Assembly: GCA_963971425.1 (NCBI GenBank)
Contig: OZ020517.1
Location: forward strand, 28,724,668-28,788,667
From: Bryoerythrophyllum caledonicum
Taxonomy: Eukaryota > Streptophyta > Bryopsida > Pottiales > Pottiaceae
Reading direction: 5' to 3'
Length of the DNA stretch: 64,000 nucleotides
In this document: in pieces, positions 12,228 to 31,745 of the stretch
Layout of the letters: every line of letters begins with the position of its first letter
How positions within the stretch are numbered: position 1 is the stretch's first letter
Notes under the pieces: generated by a model
The model's input: the letters and a program-made list of their open reading frames with translations, nothing else
Databases searched by the model: none
Told to the model about the DNA's origin: nothing
Program-made: the position numbers and the translations under genes

Positions 12228-12640
12228 TTAACACCAAAAACACTTCAAAACTGTTGGATTCTAGTGAAATGAATAAAGAAGGAAACAAAAACTTTTAATC
12301 CTAGTCCTAACCATAGGATCCCGAATAAGACTTATTGATTAAGATACTCACAAAATTTCATAAACTTTGACTGCATGGATTGAAAGATTATAGTGTTTGA
12401 AGTCAAGAAAATGGTTCGTCTTCTTCCCTACGGCCAGTAGATGAGGACTTTGACTATACTTGGCGTCAAATTGTTGCACTACACAAGGTCTTAATTCATT
12501 ACCATCTTGTTAAGCATGATGTTAGTTCCTTACACACCAGATTTTAGAAGTAGAGGAGGGGTGTAGCATATCCAAAACAACCGTGCAAAGAGTGGAGGTT
12601 CAAAAATTGCCAATTCACGTTTTAATTTTTTGTGAACTTA
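12228..12640 (+). repeat. Dispersed repeat F, copy 1
   Basis: About 410 bp align with 40543-40965 at roughly 80 percent identity by eye, through shared strings such as CATAAACTTTGAC and GTGGAGGTTCAAAAATTG. In the second location repeat F lies just before repeat E; here the two are 2.6 kb apart and in the opposite order. No coding capacity is seen. Confidence 0.65.
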
Positions 12641-13675
12641 ATATGTTTTAGATTGCATACGAGAAATGGTAACGCAACGTAACTCTCACTTCATCAAGGA
12701 TCCATTTTCTCAACATTGTTGACTGTGACTCTAGACAACGATAGTATGGCTTTGACGGAACGAACAATTTACGCCAATTTTAACAACGAAAGAGTTTAAA
12801 TTGGTGGCAGATGAAGGAAAGGATTTTCAAATCTTCCATTCCGGGCTGCAGGAACATGGCCCATGATCCGTTTCCGCGTCCAGCTTTTGGAAGGAAAAAG
12901 CCGGATAAAAATTCTGTGATCACTGATAGGATAACATGCCACATTCATGTGCTCGGGGTCTCGCCTGCAGAATGGTCTCCAGTGAGTCCAACGTCAGCCG
13001 CACTTAAAAAAATACAATGCACAACTGCAGTCAGTCTCAAGAGTTGGGGCTAGATTCCAAGATACAACTTTAGTTTACCCTTTCACAAGTGAGAGCATGT
13101 GAGCAGCCACTTGAGATACATGGCGTGAGCAGCCACTTGAGATACATGACGACATAGGATTTGGTTTGAATGGGTATCTGAGGCCAGTGCCCGAGGCTCT
13201 GTTGAGTCCAAGTGTGGTGAATCCTGATTCCATGGAATATGTGTGTCCATGAATCCTTGGAGATTCATGTTCCGACGCTGCAGCCGGGACGGCTCTCGGG
13301 GGATGCCATGACTCTTCCAGCTCCTAGATTCCAAGTGGCAGCCCACTATTCTTGACTGCGAGAGAGCAGGGATCGATTCAACAATCCCTGTCTGAGAGTT
13401 TCTTACGGCCACGGGCTTTACATTTACTTTGCTGCTACGGTCTGGTTCGGACACCATTTTTTTTTAACATGTGGTTCGGACACAGTGGGTATCACCTAGG
13501 TATTACACAAGTATTGCCTAGATATTCCGAGGGTATGACCTTGGCATTACATGGGTATCACCTTAGGGAAATTATTTTTAAAAAAATTCCAACATTTTTC
13601 GACACTCTTCATTTTGAATTAATTATGTATGAGCGTGACCGATGCGTAGGGTATTGTCGTTGTTTGCAAGGACTA
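12641..13675. other. Intergenic DNA, nothing recognised
   Basis: Spacer of mixed composition. Open frames at about 12811-13053 and 13083-13457 have no recognisable domains and overlap frames on the other strand. A short direct repeat of about 25 bases containing CAGCCACTTGAGATACATG occurs at 13105-13150. Confidence 0.4.
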
Positions 13676-14033
13676 CACTAAACATTGCATATAGTGTGGA
13701 CTGGACTATTTCGAAATACCTACACTAATTCCAGGTGATGCAAAGTACAACGGTCCACCTCGATTCTCAAGCCACATGGAACCATATTCCTCGGGAAATG
13801 GTGTGGGATGTTTCAAAATCGTTGATACAAAATTAATGTGGAGTATGTAGAGGTGGCAGCGAGCGGCAGTGAGGTGGCGGCAAGCGATGAGGAGTGGAAG
13901 ATATTTGGTACTGAGTGGCGGTGAGGTGGCAAAGAATGGCATGACTCATGTTGAAAAGTGTCCAAAAACCAAAATTGATGTGGTCCACGTCATGTTGCAC
14001 CCACATTACCCAGTGACTTCACAGTGTTTGATG
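13676..14033. mobile_element. MITE family B, copy 5 (diverged, with GC-rich insert)
   Basis: Flanked by TA, with left end CACTAAACATTGCATATAGTG and right end CACAGTGTTTGATG, as in the other family B elements. The interior carries a G-rich stretch with repeated GAGGTGGC motifs (about 13850-13930) absent from the short copies. Confidence 0.5.
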
Positions 14034-14641
14034 TACTTGCGACTGATAAACTTGCCGAGTTCTTTCTAGTTGATTTTGAGCGTTCATGTGGGGTCAGAAC
14101 CGGGCGACTAATGAATGGTACACTACTCATGGTGTGGGCTCTCATGTAGCTGTTTGAGTCGCCTTGTTCAGATTGTGTCATGGTGATGATGGGGTGATCC
14201 AAGTCATATAGTTACTTGAACCCCCAGTTCCTCCTCGTGCGTGCCTTTCGACTTTACTTTAGTCCATATTCTTTTCCTCATTTGTGACTAGCGACATACC
14301 ACCAATCTTCAAGTGCCTGTCTTCTGTTTCGGAGTTGCAAATCAGGGGATCGTCAGCGTCGCCAAGTTTGGTAGAGATTTGATGTAAGATGGAAATACCT
14401 GTCATCACTAACAATGTTCAGCTGTCATTTGTCAGGATCTTGAGGTGTCTATGGCTCCAAGAATTTCCTCTCTCCATCAGGTTTGGCCGAAAATCTTCCA
14501 CATAAGTGAATGCTTCCCACACCACACTTTACCTCAAACTAATCCCTGCTGATCACAGGAAAATCCAGCCAAGTGTCTTCTGTACGGGTGAAGTGCGTCG
14601 ATAGATTAGGGTGTCGAATTTTCCAGGTGACATTGTGTGAG
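14034..14641. other. 3' flank of the V-ATPase gene
   Basis: This spacer probably holds the 3' UTR of the V-ATPase subunit a gene ending at 14642. Nothing else is recognised. Confidence 0.4.
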
Positions 14642-17600
14642 TCAAATGTCATCGCTCTCAAGAAGGCTTTTGAAGGAGAAGGGCGAAAATTTGTAGCCAT
14701 CTCCAACATAAAATTTGTTCTGGAACTCCACCCAATGCAGCCGCAATGCGTGCAAGAAAGCACTAAGAGACTCCATAATGAGGAGCACTCCAATAGTGAC
14801 GATTGCAAACATAACCAATCCGATTACCCTTATGAGAGGGTTTGCATACCTGCCGGATGCAACAACGACGTCATGCCCATCATCCTTGATCATCTTGACT
14901 TGCAAAAGAAACATCTACGATTTTGAAGGAGAAAACTTACGAGAATGAAAGCACGAGGAATTTCTCGAAGAACACGGCGGAAAGTTGTGCATGTGCCAAA
15001 CTGCAGCCATCAGAGTAAGATTCAGTGAAGGTCGAAAGGCATTGCATCATCAGATAAGTTGGGACGAAATTAAACTGAAGCAGACCAAAAGAAGAGGGGT
15101 TGAAAAAAAACCTTAGAGCCCAGAGCCGCAAGTAAGAAGCCGTGTTAGAGACTGCTCCCAACACAAACTCGATCGTGTGGATCATTTGGTGAACAAAGAT
15201 CTCGCTGAAGTTGAATTCCTCTTCATCATGCTCAAGATCATCATGGGATTCAGTGTCTGAGCCTCCCAGAGCACCATATCCTCGACCTTGCATTTTCTGT
15301 TCATTGTCCCATCATAAAAGAAGTGTCAGGCATAAGGAATATCACAAGCATAACACAAGCATAAAGAATGTCACAAGCATAAGGAATATCACTTCCGGTT
15401 GCAGGATTGACAGACTCCTAAGGAGATCAAAATTGGGAGCGTACCTGCTCATGAAGTTTTCTCAGCTTAAAAGGCTTTGGAAAAAGCATCCACGGCACCG
15501 CCACCAATGCTATCATCACCAACATTCGCTAGCACCAACAAAAAATAACGTCATCACACGGTTCCTATACAGTTAATTATTGATGTTATAAGAACCGTTT
15601 TTGAATACTGTAACGACAAATTGAATCAGAGAATGCATTGAGAAAGATAAAGACAAACATCGGTACAATATGATTCAGAAATGCACCTGAAAGTAGGATT
15701 GGCCCCAAAAAAGCTGATTCTCTCCAAGTGGTTCACTGGGGCTTAAAAACATGTAGATCATGACATGGTACAGGTCCGGCTTGCTTCCTTGGCACCACTT
15801 CATAATAATGAGCATGGACAGATAACCAAACAGCGAGTTGAGGAATAGTATCTGCGGAACAAATACGTACCTGCCACAGTTTACTACTTCAGCAAACTGC
15901 CATCGACAATGGACGCAACCAGGGCTCAACAGGGCAACACTTGTGGAGAGAGACAGGTTCTAATATGTGTGCTACCCCACCGAAACGCAAGAGAATGGTG
16001 GGGTAGTGATAGTGACTTCACCAGAAGTCAAGTTTGCTCTTATTGAAATCCGCATTCCACCAGCTAAGCATTAGACCCAAATTCATCTGGGAAACTCCCA
16101 TCAAAATGGACATTTTCATCTTCAAAGAGTTGGTGAAGGGCAGTTCTGTCCTTGAACCGTGCCAGGCAGGGTCAAGACCGAATGGGTACGGGAGGGCCGA
16201 CCACTTAACGAGCCCGTTCCTAGTTACATCACTGCACAAGATTGGTCTCTCCATTCAGCTTAAATTATCAGTTTGAGACTTCGGATTTGTTTCTTTGAAC
16301 ATACTCTAAGACATGAATGAGACGAATTCTATTTTCAATATTATTCTATGATAATACATGCATTTGGTTCGTATAACATGTAGAAAATAAATCCTAGTTA
16401 CTCAATAAAATTCGAGGATCAAACTAGAACCTGTTGGAATGCCTACCCACTGATTTCACATACCTGCAGTCGTCGTCGCTGCACGAGTATGCCGAGTCCC
16501 AGAAAAGAACCGGGACGGAAAAGAACTCATTGTATATGAAACCAGTGTATATTGAAAAGATAGACATCAAGAGGATGACATATCGCCCTCCAAAGGCCAT
16601 GGCCATTATATCACCCAGTTTCTGTACACATTGCAGACACATAGGTCAGCAGCAAGTTCTCGAAACAAAAGTGTGAATAATGTAATGCACTAGAGATGCG
16701 AATTAGGCATACTTGTTTCTCATAATGCTTCTCTTTAATGATCAAGTAGAGGGATGCACCAAGGAGGGCTATGCCATGACCCCAGTCGCCAAACATGACC
16801 GCAAAGAGGAATGGGAAGGTTACAATTGTGAAACATCCAGGGTTCACTTCTTGGTACCGCGCCACCCTACACAACGAAAGACGAGTTAATACTTGATCAG
16901 AATCGAAGAACATTCTTATATCCGTGCATCCTGCTTTGATTTTTTAAATTAAGTAAGTTGTTCGATTTGCAGGCTTTTGCCATATTACCCATATGCATCC
17001 ACAATCTCTTGAAAGACCGCTGTAAATTTATTGGTTTCATAAAAGGTTGGAAGTGACTCTTTTGTCTGCATAACTTGAAAGATGGTGTCTAGCTCAGAGT
17101 TGCTGTCAACTGTGGCCCTTTGCAGAGCATCTTGAATCTGCACCTCATGTCAGCGTGCATGCCCAAACTGAGGGATCTTGGAACAGATAGACTGAGGAGA
17201 AATAACATAGATCTAGATCCACAATTGCAGGAGGATGTTCATATCTTGGCCAAATTCAAACTAATTAGGTTAATTGATATTTTGCCACTTTTAGATGAAA
17301 ATATGAAACTGACGATAACCAGACATACAAGAGGATGCCTTCGGTTCAGATTGAATGCGACCAGCAGGGCATCTCAAACATCAAAGAGTCAAAGAATTAC
17401 TAACCTGGGGCTTAGCTTTCACCGGACACCAGCCCTCTGCTACAAGACACTTGCGGGTGACATCGACACTCAGCATGTTCAACGCGCAATAAACTGCTTT
17501 CTCTCTTCTCACCTACAAATTCCAATACAGACATGAGATACTTCACCACAGTAACGACGTCTTCAGAAATTATCTGGTAACACGATCTGATGTAGACCCG

Positions 17601-20499
17601 TTTTCTTAGTTGGAACCCGAACTTAAATTGAAGACATGATTACTCATTCCGTCTGAATGAACTGTATTCATGATCAGATCTACTTAAGCTCTGCCCTAAC
17701 TAGGTATGTCAGAGGAATACTAGAGAAGGATGTTTGTAACCATGTCAACCCAGAAGTCAAGATTGTAGGCGATGATGTTCAGTATATTCTGCCGATGAAC
17801 AACACCCGCATTTAACGTTGCCTGGAGCTCGGATAATCTTGCTGATACCTGTGTTAGCATATTTTCGCAACTGAAGATGATCAGTTTCATTAACAAAACT
17901 CCTCCGACTACTCAGCCCATGTTGAGACAGACGAAATTCATACACACAATTAAAGATACATAATACTATGGATAGCTTGAAGTCTTGAAGGTGACAATAT
18001 TTCCAGACAGAGCGGACAAAAAGAGCGGCACAACCCCGTACTTTTATGAGAGGAATGAAATTAGTCATTATAGAACATAGGTATCCTAGAATATGGGGAA
18101 TTTCTATGTCTAGGAAACTATACAGCTCACGCACCTCTACTTTCATTTGGCGTTGTCGTGCAGCATCCTCTGGAAACGGATAGCGGTTAACTCCAAAAGC
18201 TTCGCATATTTTTGTAACCTTCAAACGTGCTCGTTCCCCCGAAAAGAAAACGATGAACACCACTTTTTCGACCTACACCAGCACCAGACAAGCTAAGATC
18301 GCGCTTCCTTGCTCATGATAGATCGTCTAAACAGTGCCGTCACGCTATCTCGTAGAGAACATTTACGGAAACAACTAGACGCATGTGGACACACAAGAAT
18401 AATCACATAATGGACAAATCAGAGCACATATAAGCGTAACCAGGGATTGACCAGATCTGCATTACCAATGTTACCATACTTTGGGAAATACCATAGTTCA
18501 CTGCTATGATCCCATGTTCACATATAAAATCATTCTTTTCATCACAGAAGAAATAGTTACATCAGAGGAACTGAATCATAGATTCCGTCAAGATGCAGCA
18601 AACCTCACCTGATCGCCGGTTGCAGGGTCAGCAACGAAAGCAGCATATGGTGATTGCTTAAGGTACAAGTTACCACGAGTTGCACGGAAGAGAATGCGTT
18701 CAAACGAGGCGCACTTGGATTTGGGCACCACACCGGCTACAAAGCCTAACCGGGCTTGCTTAGATGAATCGGTTAGAGCCGAGTCCTGCCACGAACTTAA
18801 CATCTAAATCATTCCGTCCAAGAAAATTCGAAAGGTGTGTCGCTCATACTAACGATTTCTTAAATGGTAAGACTTTTGACAACTTCAGCAAAGGACTTGA
18901 ACAAAGTACTGCGGAAATATCTATTATTACTGATTAAACATGTGCGAACTCACATGAACTTGCTCAAGCAATAGAGGGTGGTCTGTGTCTTCAGATTCCA
19001 CGATCATGAGGTCCACCTGACGCCGCTGAGTGTCAGCAACACTTCTTGCAGATATAAAGAAAGCACTTACCTGCAAGCATCAAGTAAAACTCCGTGACGC
19101 GTGATGTATTTGGTTGTTGACCCCTTTCTGCTTCGCATGTGTTTCTTAATACCCACTATGTTCAGGGGACGCTACCTTATGTAGCACCAGGCCCAGCTCC
19201 ATCAGCTCACCGTAGCTTCTTTTCAGTTTCCCGCTACTGCTGATGGATTCGAGAAGCTCTATTTCCAACTCCGTCAATTTCGCCTGCACTCAAATATATG
19301 CCATAGTGAAGTGCGCATCAGCAACTCATCCCTGTAGTTGCTACAATACATGTGCTCTGAAAGAATAAATACAATTCAATAATGGCCATGGTTAGTGAAG
19401 TTCATACATCACCTCAAGCTCATCAAGTTTCAGTTCTCTGTCCAAGGTGTGCCGGCAGAGTGTAGCCTGTCTGGCTTTGGACAATTGATCTTGAAACCAG
19501 CGCAGTTTCCTTGCCATTTCCTCACATCGCTTCGCCTGTGACAAAGACCTCTTAGGAATCAGACAACTAATTTCTTGATGCAAAGTCATATGGATTCTAA
19601 TCAAAGAGTGACTTAATCGATACACTACACGTGTATCTATATGCGCAGCTATATATCCTTTCACATTTGTTTTGGACATTCTTGATATCTCACCTAAACC
19701 CCGGCAAGATATCACAATACAAATACTCCGGTAATGCGGTGTGCCTCTGGTACAGATCCAAAGAGTTAGAGCACCTGTCCTTTGCTGAAGTTTCTTAGAG
19801 CTTCATGCGAAGCGTATTTATTCATCGACGAAAAGTCAGAATTTCATAATACCGTAAGCCCTATCAACTCAACACCTAAAAAAGCTGGTACTGACAACGG
19901 AACAACCGGTTGGCAGACAAAAACAAAGCTCCGGCTTAACTTACACTAAAACTTTCAAAAAACCTAAGAACCTCTTCGGTAAACACACGGTCCTCACTGA
20001 ACAAACCCTAGGGTTTCCCAGGCCTGGTCTTCAATCAAAGGGAATACACCTCGAATTCAACAATTCAAGCAACTCCTTTCACTTATGTATCAAACGAATG
20101 CGAAATTCGTAGACCATGAAATTCCGAGCAGATCCAGGGCCAACGAATTCACATACCTGCGACGCATAAGCCCGTTGAAACGGACTTTTCCCGGCATTGA
20201 GCTGCAAAAACGAAACAAACCTCCTCTAAACACAAAGAGAAACAGCGCATCTCATTCTCATGTCATTTCAAACCTCTCTCGCGTCACTGATCACAGGATC
20301 GTAATCCACAAAAGCTAACATGAAATATGAACTGCAATTTTCTCGAACTCTCAACTGCATAACAAAACGCACGTACATCCTTCAACTGCACTAGTCCAAT
20401 CTCCGCCAAATAGGTCACGGTGTCGTGCGCAGAATCCACGGGAATAATGAGCTGCACTTTGTGCATCTCCTCCGACCGAAATAAATCCATTCGCACCAT
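14642..20499 (-). CDS. VHA-a: V-type proton ATPase subunit a (Vo sector)
   Basis: Eighteen minus-strand exons encode 812 residues, the usual size: 20499-20377, 20201-20157, 19535-19413, 19283-19176, 19070-18954, 18785-18609, 18272-18135, 17848-17741, 17512-17405, 17137-16989, 16866-16713, 16621-16464, 16231-16022, 15870-15687, 15528-15445, 15296-15112, 15000-14941, 14849-14642. All junctions are GT-AG and in phase. The N-terminal half is the cytosolic domain ([17 protein letters not shown] at the start); the C-terminal half carries the membrane helices. The motif [15 protein letters not shown] (Arg near residue 719) contains the Arg known in yeast Vph1 to be essential for proton transport. 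The C-terminus is typical ([17 protein letters not shown], then [11 protein letters not shown]). The protein forms the proton half-channels of the vacuolar or endosomal pump. Isoform and compartment cannot be told from sequence alone. Confidence 0.95.
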
Positions 20500-20929
20500 C
20501 TTCGATCACGAATAAACTCCTGCAATAGGCTGCTCAAGTGCTAGCAGGAACTCCTGATCCGCACCATTTCCTGTCACGAACTTATCCACAACACCAGAGG
20601 CTGATTTCCAACAACGGCCTCTCGAAAGAAAGAAACTCACGCCAAATTAAACTAGAATGCAGTGGAAAAAAACAAGCACTCTATCATACTCATGGAAATA
20701 CATTCTCCATGAGCGTGAGTGCCATGGTAAGGAACGCCATTAAAAGCAAAAGGAGAAAGTGCAGCGCAGCGCCATCGCTGCTTGCATTTGTGCGTGTTTA
20801 CGTTCATGGAATTGATATTGAGGGAATGTTTTTTTAAACTTAGGGCAAGAATGCAAAATGTGAACGACGACTACGCGGGTACCGGTAACCGCTCACTCTT
20901 ACAGATCCTTTTCCTAAAGCCGTCGCTGT
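20500..20929. promoter_or_regulatory. Probable V-ATPase promoter and leader
   Basis: This region lies directly upstream of the V-ATPase ATG and should hold its leader and core promoter. I see no unambiguous TATA box. No other gene is recognised. Confidence 0.35.
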
Positions 20930-21020
20930 GCTTTTAAAGTAGAGCAGTGCTTTAAAAGTATACTTCTGCTTTTAAAGTAGAACAGTGCTTTTAAAGTATA
21001 CTAGTGCTTTTGAAGGAGGT
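20930..21020 (+). repeat. Short tandem repeat upstream of the V-ATPase gene
   Basis: Two and a part copies of a unit of about 36-38 bp are built from GCTTTTAAAGTAGA and GCTTTTAAAGTATACT half-units. Each half-unit contains the palindrome TTTAAA. It lies about 430-520 bp upstream of the ATG. Confidence 0.7.
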
Positions 21021-21042
21021 GCTTATGTGGAGGTTTTATTTA

Positions 21043-21397
21043 AGGTAAGCCTCCCCATAACCAACAAAAACCCATAATGAACGCTTATAAAATTGGGGTA
21101 TATCCAACCCTCTTCCATCCCATTACCACCAACTCAGCTCCAAATGGAGGTTTGCTATTAGTCAAGACCCTTACTTTTGGTCGTTGCTTATGGGGGGGTA
21201 CCTATTGTTGGCCACCCAGTAAACATGGTTGCACAATTTGAAAATTCATAACTGATTTAGTTTTCATTGAAAAAATATGAAATCACTTGGGTTGGAATTG
21301 TAATTCTATTGGCTATTGCTGAAAAATAATAGTATAATTATCTCCTCTCTCCATATATGCACATTCCTTAACTTGTCGGTTTTAGGGTGGCTTACCT
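21043..21397 (-). mobile_element. MITE family A, copy 2 (inverted)
   Basis: A 355-bp element flanked by TA, in the opposite orientation to copies 1 and 3. Its ends are AGGTAAGCCTCCCCATAACC and the inverted GGTGGCTTACCT. The interior matches copy 1 closely, including AAATTCATAACTGATTTAG. Confidence 0.8.
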
Positions 21398-23751
21398 TAT
21401 TGGTTCCGGAATTCTGTTGTTGGAGATACTTGTAAGTGGATTCGTAGTTTTCTTTTGATGGAAAATGAATTACGTATGAGTTGTTGGAGTAAAACTTTGT
21501 ATTCACCTTTTTAAGGAATGTGTTAATGTGGAGGCGTTGTAAGAAGAAAGTCTCATGTTTTTAAATTATACAGAGAAGAATCTATGTGTTGGAGATAAGT
21601 GGATGATGAATTATGGTTCTTTGAAATGAATATGTAACTTGTAAATTTTAAAGAGAGTAAATTAGAGTTAGTTTTCAATATTAACCCAACAAGTTTCCAT
21701 CTTGACACCCAATGAATGTCTAATGTAGTTCATCCAAATGGATGTGCGTGGACAGTCATAGTCTAGAAGTGATATCCAAACCCGCTCATCATCTAAGGCA
21801 AGCCCCCCTAAAACCTCTAGTACTTCAGGATTCTAGTTCTTGTCAAATATTCTTGTATCTTGTGTCGCTGACAGCATGTTTTTATCTATCATAAATTAGT
21901 TCAAAACCAAATATTGGCTTATGAGAATACCTTTATACTCAACCGAGTGATAAATTCGAAAATTGATTTTTTGCTTTCCAACTATTACTTTAGAATAAAA
22001 ATTTGAAAATGTTTATACATGTTTATTGACTTTCATTTGAAAATGTATATGGTTATAAATTCGTTGCAACAATTTTTTTAAATATATCAAAATTTTCATT
22101 GCATTTAATGATATGAAATTTAGATTCCATTTTTATTGTATATGCTATGAACATGAAGCACTCACATATTTTTTAAAGTATAGTTCTACTAGTGTTATTA
22201 TTTAAACAAATCATTTATATTTGTAATAAAAAATTAAATTTTTGTTGAATTATTGGTAGAGTGAAAATGCAGTTGTTTTTAAGGAAATTACAAGCGATGC
22301 TTGGCTATAAGATTCAGTTTGTGATGAAGACCCATTGATTCATCGATTCATGAAGATATAGTTAAATTCATTGATTTATGGATATTCTTCTAATTCATTA
22401 AACATTCCTAACCTTTAAGAGTGTTGTAAGATTGATGTTAAATATCAACTAACTTAATATTTTGAACAAAGCCCACATGACAACACATTTTATAAAAAAA
22501 TGAGTACACATTTTATATCAAAGTTCCAAATATTGATACCTATAGTTCAATTCATATATTGGCATTCTTAAATTTTCTTTGAAATCTATGATATTGAGTT
22601 GAAAATTACTATATATTGGTAGTGAAAACTGTGGATTTTGGAGGGTGCACTACCTTAACCATCAATAGATTCTTGCAAGAATTTTTGTACTTTGAATAAA
22701 ATCAATTCACATGTGCACTCAGTTGATAGCTTTGCATTGACATATCATATATGAAGAAAATATTTATACATGATTATTGATGATTTTTTTTCTTTTATCT
22801 ACTTATTGAATACAAAAACATTCCAAACTTGTACAGATCGAAACGGAAGTTTTGTATGTGAGGAGAGGGATCAACAACAACAAAACAATGAAGAATGTCT
22901 TAAAGACAAAGTTCAATGAAAAACTAAGACCAAAATCAATGTGCATGTGTATGAATTACAACATAGTATGTGGCATGGTATTCACTGAATTTTAGTGTAT
23001 TCAAAGTATTTTGTGTTGTATTCCTAGCTTTTCCATGAGCTCTATAACTCCAAATCATGAGCCGATAGTTGGAGAGTCTTCTTGTAATGAGTGTGCATAT
23101 TAGAACCTCATATCTCAAAGCCTAATTCCTTGTGGATTTCATGCAAATTGAGTTTTAGCACCTCTGGAGGCCCAAATTTTGGGCTTCTTGGGTGGTATAG
23201 GGTTAATTTAAAAACTTGCAACAAATTTATTGGTTGCTAGTTCCATATAATTTATATGATTGCCATATGGATATCATAACCCATTCAATGTTGTACAACC
23301 TTGTTAAATAAGTTACAAAAGGAACTTATTTATCAGAGATTAACAACCAATTTAATAACTAAATTCACTTGTTTTAAACTCAACACATCCTTAGCTTCTC
23401 ATTAAGGTTACATGAGACTTCTTCACTACATCGATAATGATATTTAGTGCTTGCAACACTAAATACAAACTCAAACGCTAGATGACATTAACCCTATCAA
23501 TGTCAATGACAAAATTGAATGTCAATTTAAATAGTGATTGTCATTAACTAATTTTTTTGGCTCTTGTTGAATATTGACGTGTTCACATTTGGTGATGGCT
23601 AAGTAACTAGTAAAAAAAAGAATAAAGAAATAAGTATTGTAATTATAAGTGAAATATTTTGAAAATTTAAGTATGTTTTTGAATAAAATATTTAAAGAAT
23701 ATTTACTTTTCATTGTATTTTAAAACATTTAAAACAAAAGTCTAAACACTA
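21398..23751. other. Long AT-rich intergenic stretch
   Basis: Over 2 kb of very AT-rich DNA with no credible coding frame. A solo end of MITE family A (TAAGGCAAGCCCCCCTAAAAC) lies at about 21793-21813. Nothing else is recognised. Confidence 0.5.
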
Positions 23752-23950
23752 CACCCTTCCGTGAATATAGTGTAGACCAGACTATTTGAAATTTCCTACA
23801 CTAATTGAAAATTTACATGCAATTGTTGACTGACACACACTTTCTTGAGAACAAATACCCAATCAGAACTTGGCATGCACGTGCTTTGATGGAAATTAGT
23901 GTGAGTGATCTACATCAATAATCCCTCTACACTATATTCAGTGTTTAGTG
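23752..23950 (+). mobile_element. MITE family B, copy 2 (short, intact)
   Basis: A 199-bp element flanked by TA. The left end reads CACCCTTCCGTGAATATAG and the right end CTATATTCAGTGTTTAGTG. It aligns over its full length with the inverted copy at 36927-37125, also 199 bp. No coding capacity. Confidence 0.8.
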
Positions 23951-24094
23951 TAGTTGTCAAGAAATTGTAGGGTTAACCGGACTACTCAAAAAATGATGCT
24001 TAGTGCATTTACACTGATTCATTTAAATGCTATAAATTTTTACTCTTGATGATCATTTTTACCAACTACGTCTACAATGATCCACCTCTTTGAG

Positions 24095-24373
24095 GCCCAG
24101 GGCGAATTGTCCCCCTCATTGGGACTTACCCGAGGGGCCCACGAGGTAGTGAGGCCAAACCTGGCCCCTATTTTGTTTTTGGATGGGGACCTATTTATAG
24201 CAAGGAAGAGAACTGAAGGGTAATCAATGTCCATAGGCCCCAAATTTGTCAAAAGAAAATTCCAAAAAAAGCCTCTAGACCCCTCAAAATAAGAGGGCCA
24301 GAAAAATGACCACATGCTATTAAGACGGGCCCACCTCTGGTAAGTCCCGCTGAGGGGTCAATTCGCCCTAGGC
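24095..24373. mobile_element. MITE family D, copy 1, MULE-like with 10-bp duplication
   Basis: A 279-bp element with inverted ends: GCCCAGGGCGAATTG on the left, and the complement of the right end reads GCCTAGGGCGAATTG. The imperfect inverted match continues for about 35 bp. It is flanked by the direct repeat CCTCTTTGAG (24085-24094 and 24374-24383). A 9-10 bp target duplication with G-starting termini points to Mutator-like mobilisation. Confidence 0.75.
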
Positions 24374-25056
24374 CCTCTTTGAGTGGTACCGGTATAGATA
24401 CTTGTGCTCTTAGTAAAAATTCTCATCACAGGTAAAAACCTGTAGTACTTCCAGATCATATAGTAGTGTGGATATACTAAATATCATTATTAGTCTAGAG
24501 ATTAACAACCACTTTTATGAATTGGATTCAATTACATAAAGAAACTCACTTTATCGAGCATGTTGAGGAAGGTATGTTGAATTCATCTCAACTTTGAGGA
24601 AGAGATGTTCGATTCATCCCAACTCCAAAGTCAAATTTTGATCAATATACACTGAATGTCCTACAATCCAAATGTCAGCAAGTAAACTAATGAAGGCAAC
24701 AACGAATGAAGCAATGAAAGAAAGTTAATGAAAGTCTGCACAGAAAGTAGTACAACACAGACGTAGGAAGCAGAAGGATTTTTTTTTAATTGGTATAAGC
24801 AAAAACTCAACTTACAACTCGATTCCAGAGGTTGAGATTACAAGATCTGCAAAAGTTCAATTCTTGAGATCGCTATCCTTTGCTGCCTGGTTCATTTCCT
24901 TTCCCGATCTTTCCCTATAATCTCATCTGCATTCAAGGTACAGTATTATACATATGTCACAAAAGTACAAATCCACAAAAACCCATCAATGACTACTCCC
25001 TGGATAACATGGCCATCGTTCTGTGAGCACATTTTCGTCAGCACAAGTCAACATTT
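24374..25056. other. 3' flank of the Hsp70 gene
   Basis: Spacer that should include the Hsp70 3' UTR. No other feature is recognised apart from a run of T residues near 24780. Confidence 0.4.

Positions 25057-31745
<6,689 letters not shown>

Noticed and set aside
13355-13400. A GATCGATTCAACAATCCC stretch as a tRNA T-arm
   Set aside because: No matching acceptor, D-arm or anticodon stem could be placed around it.
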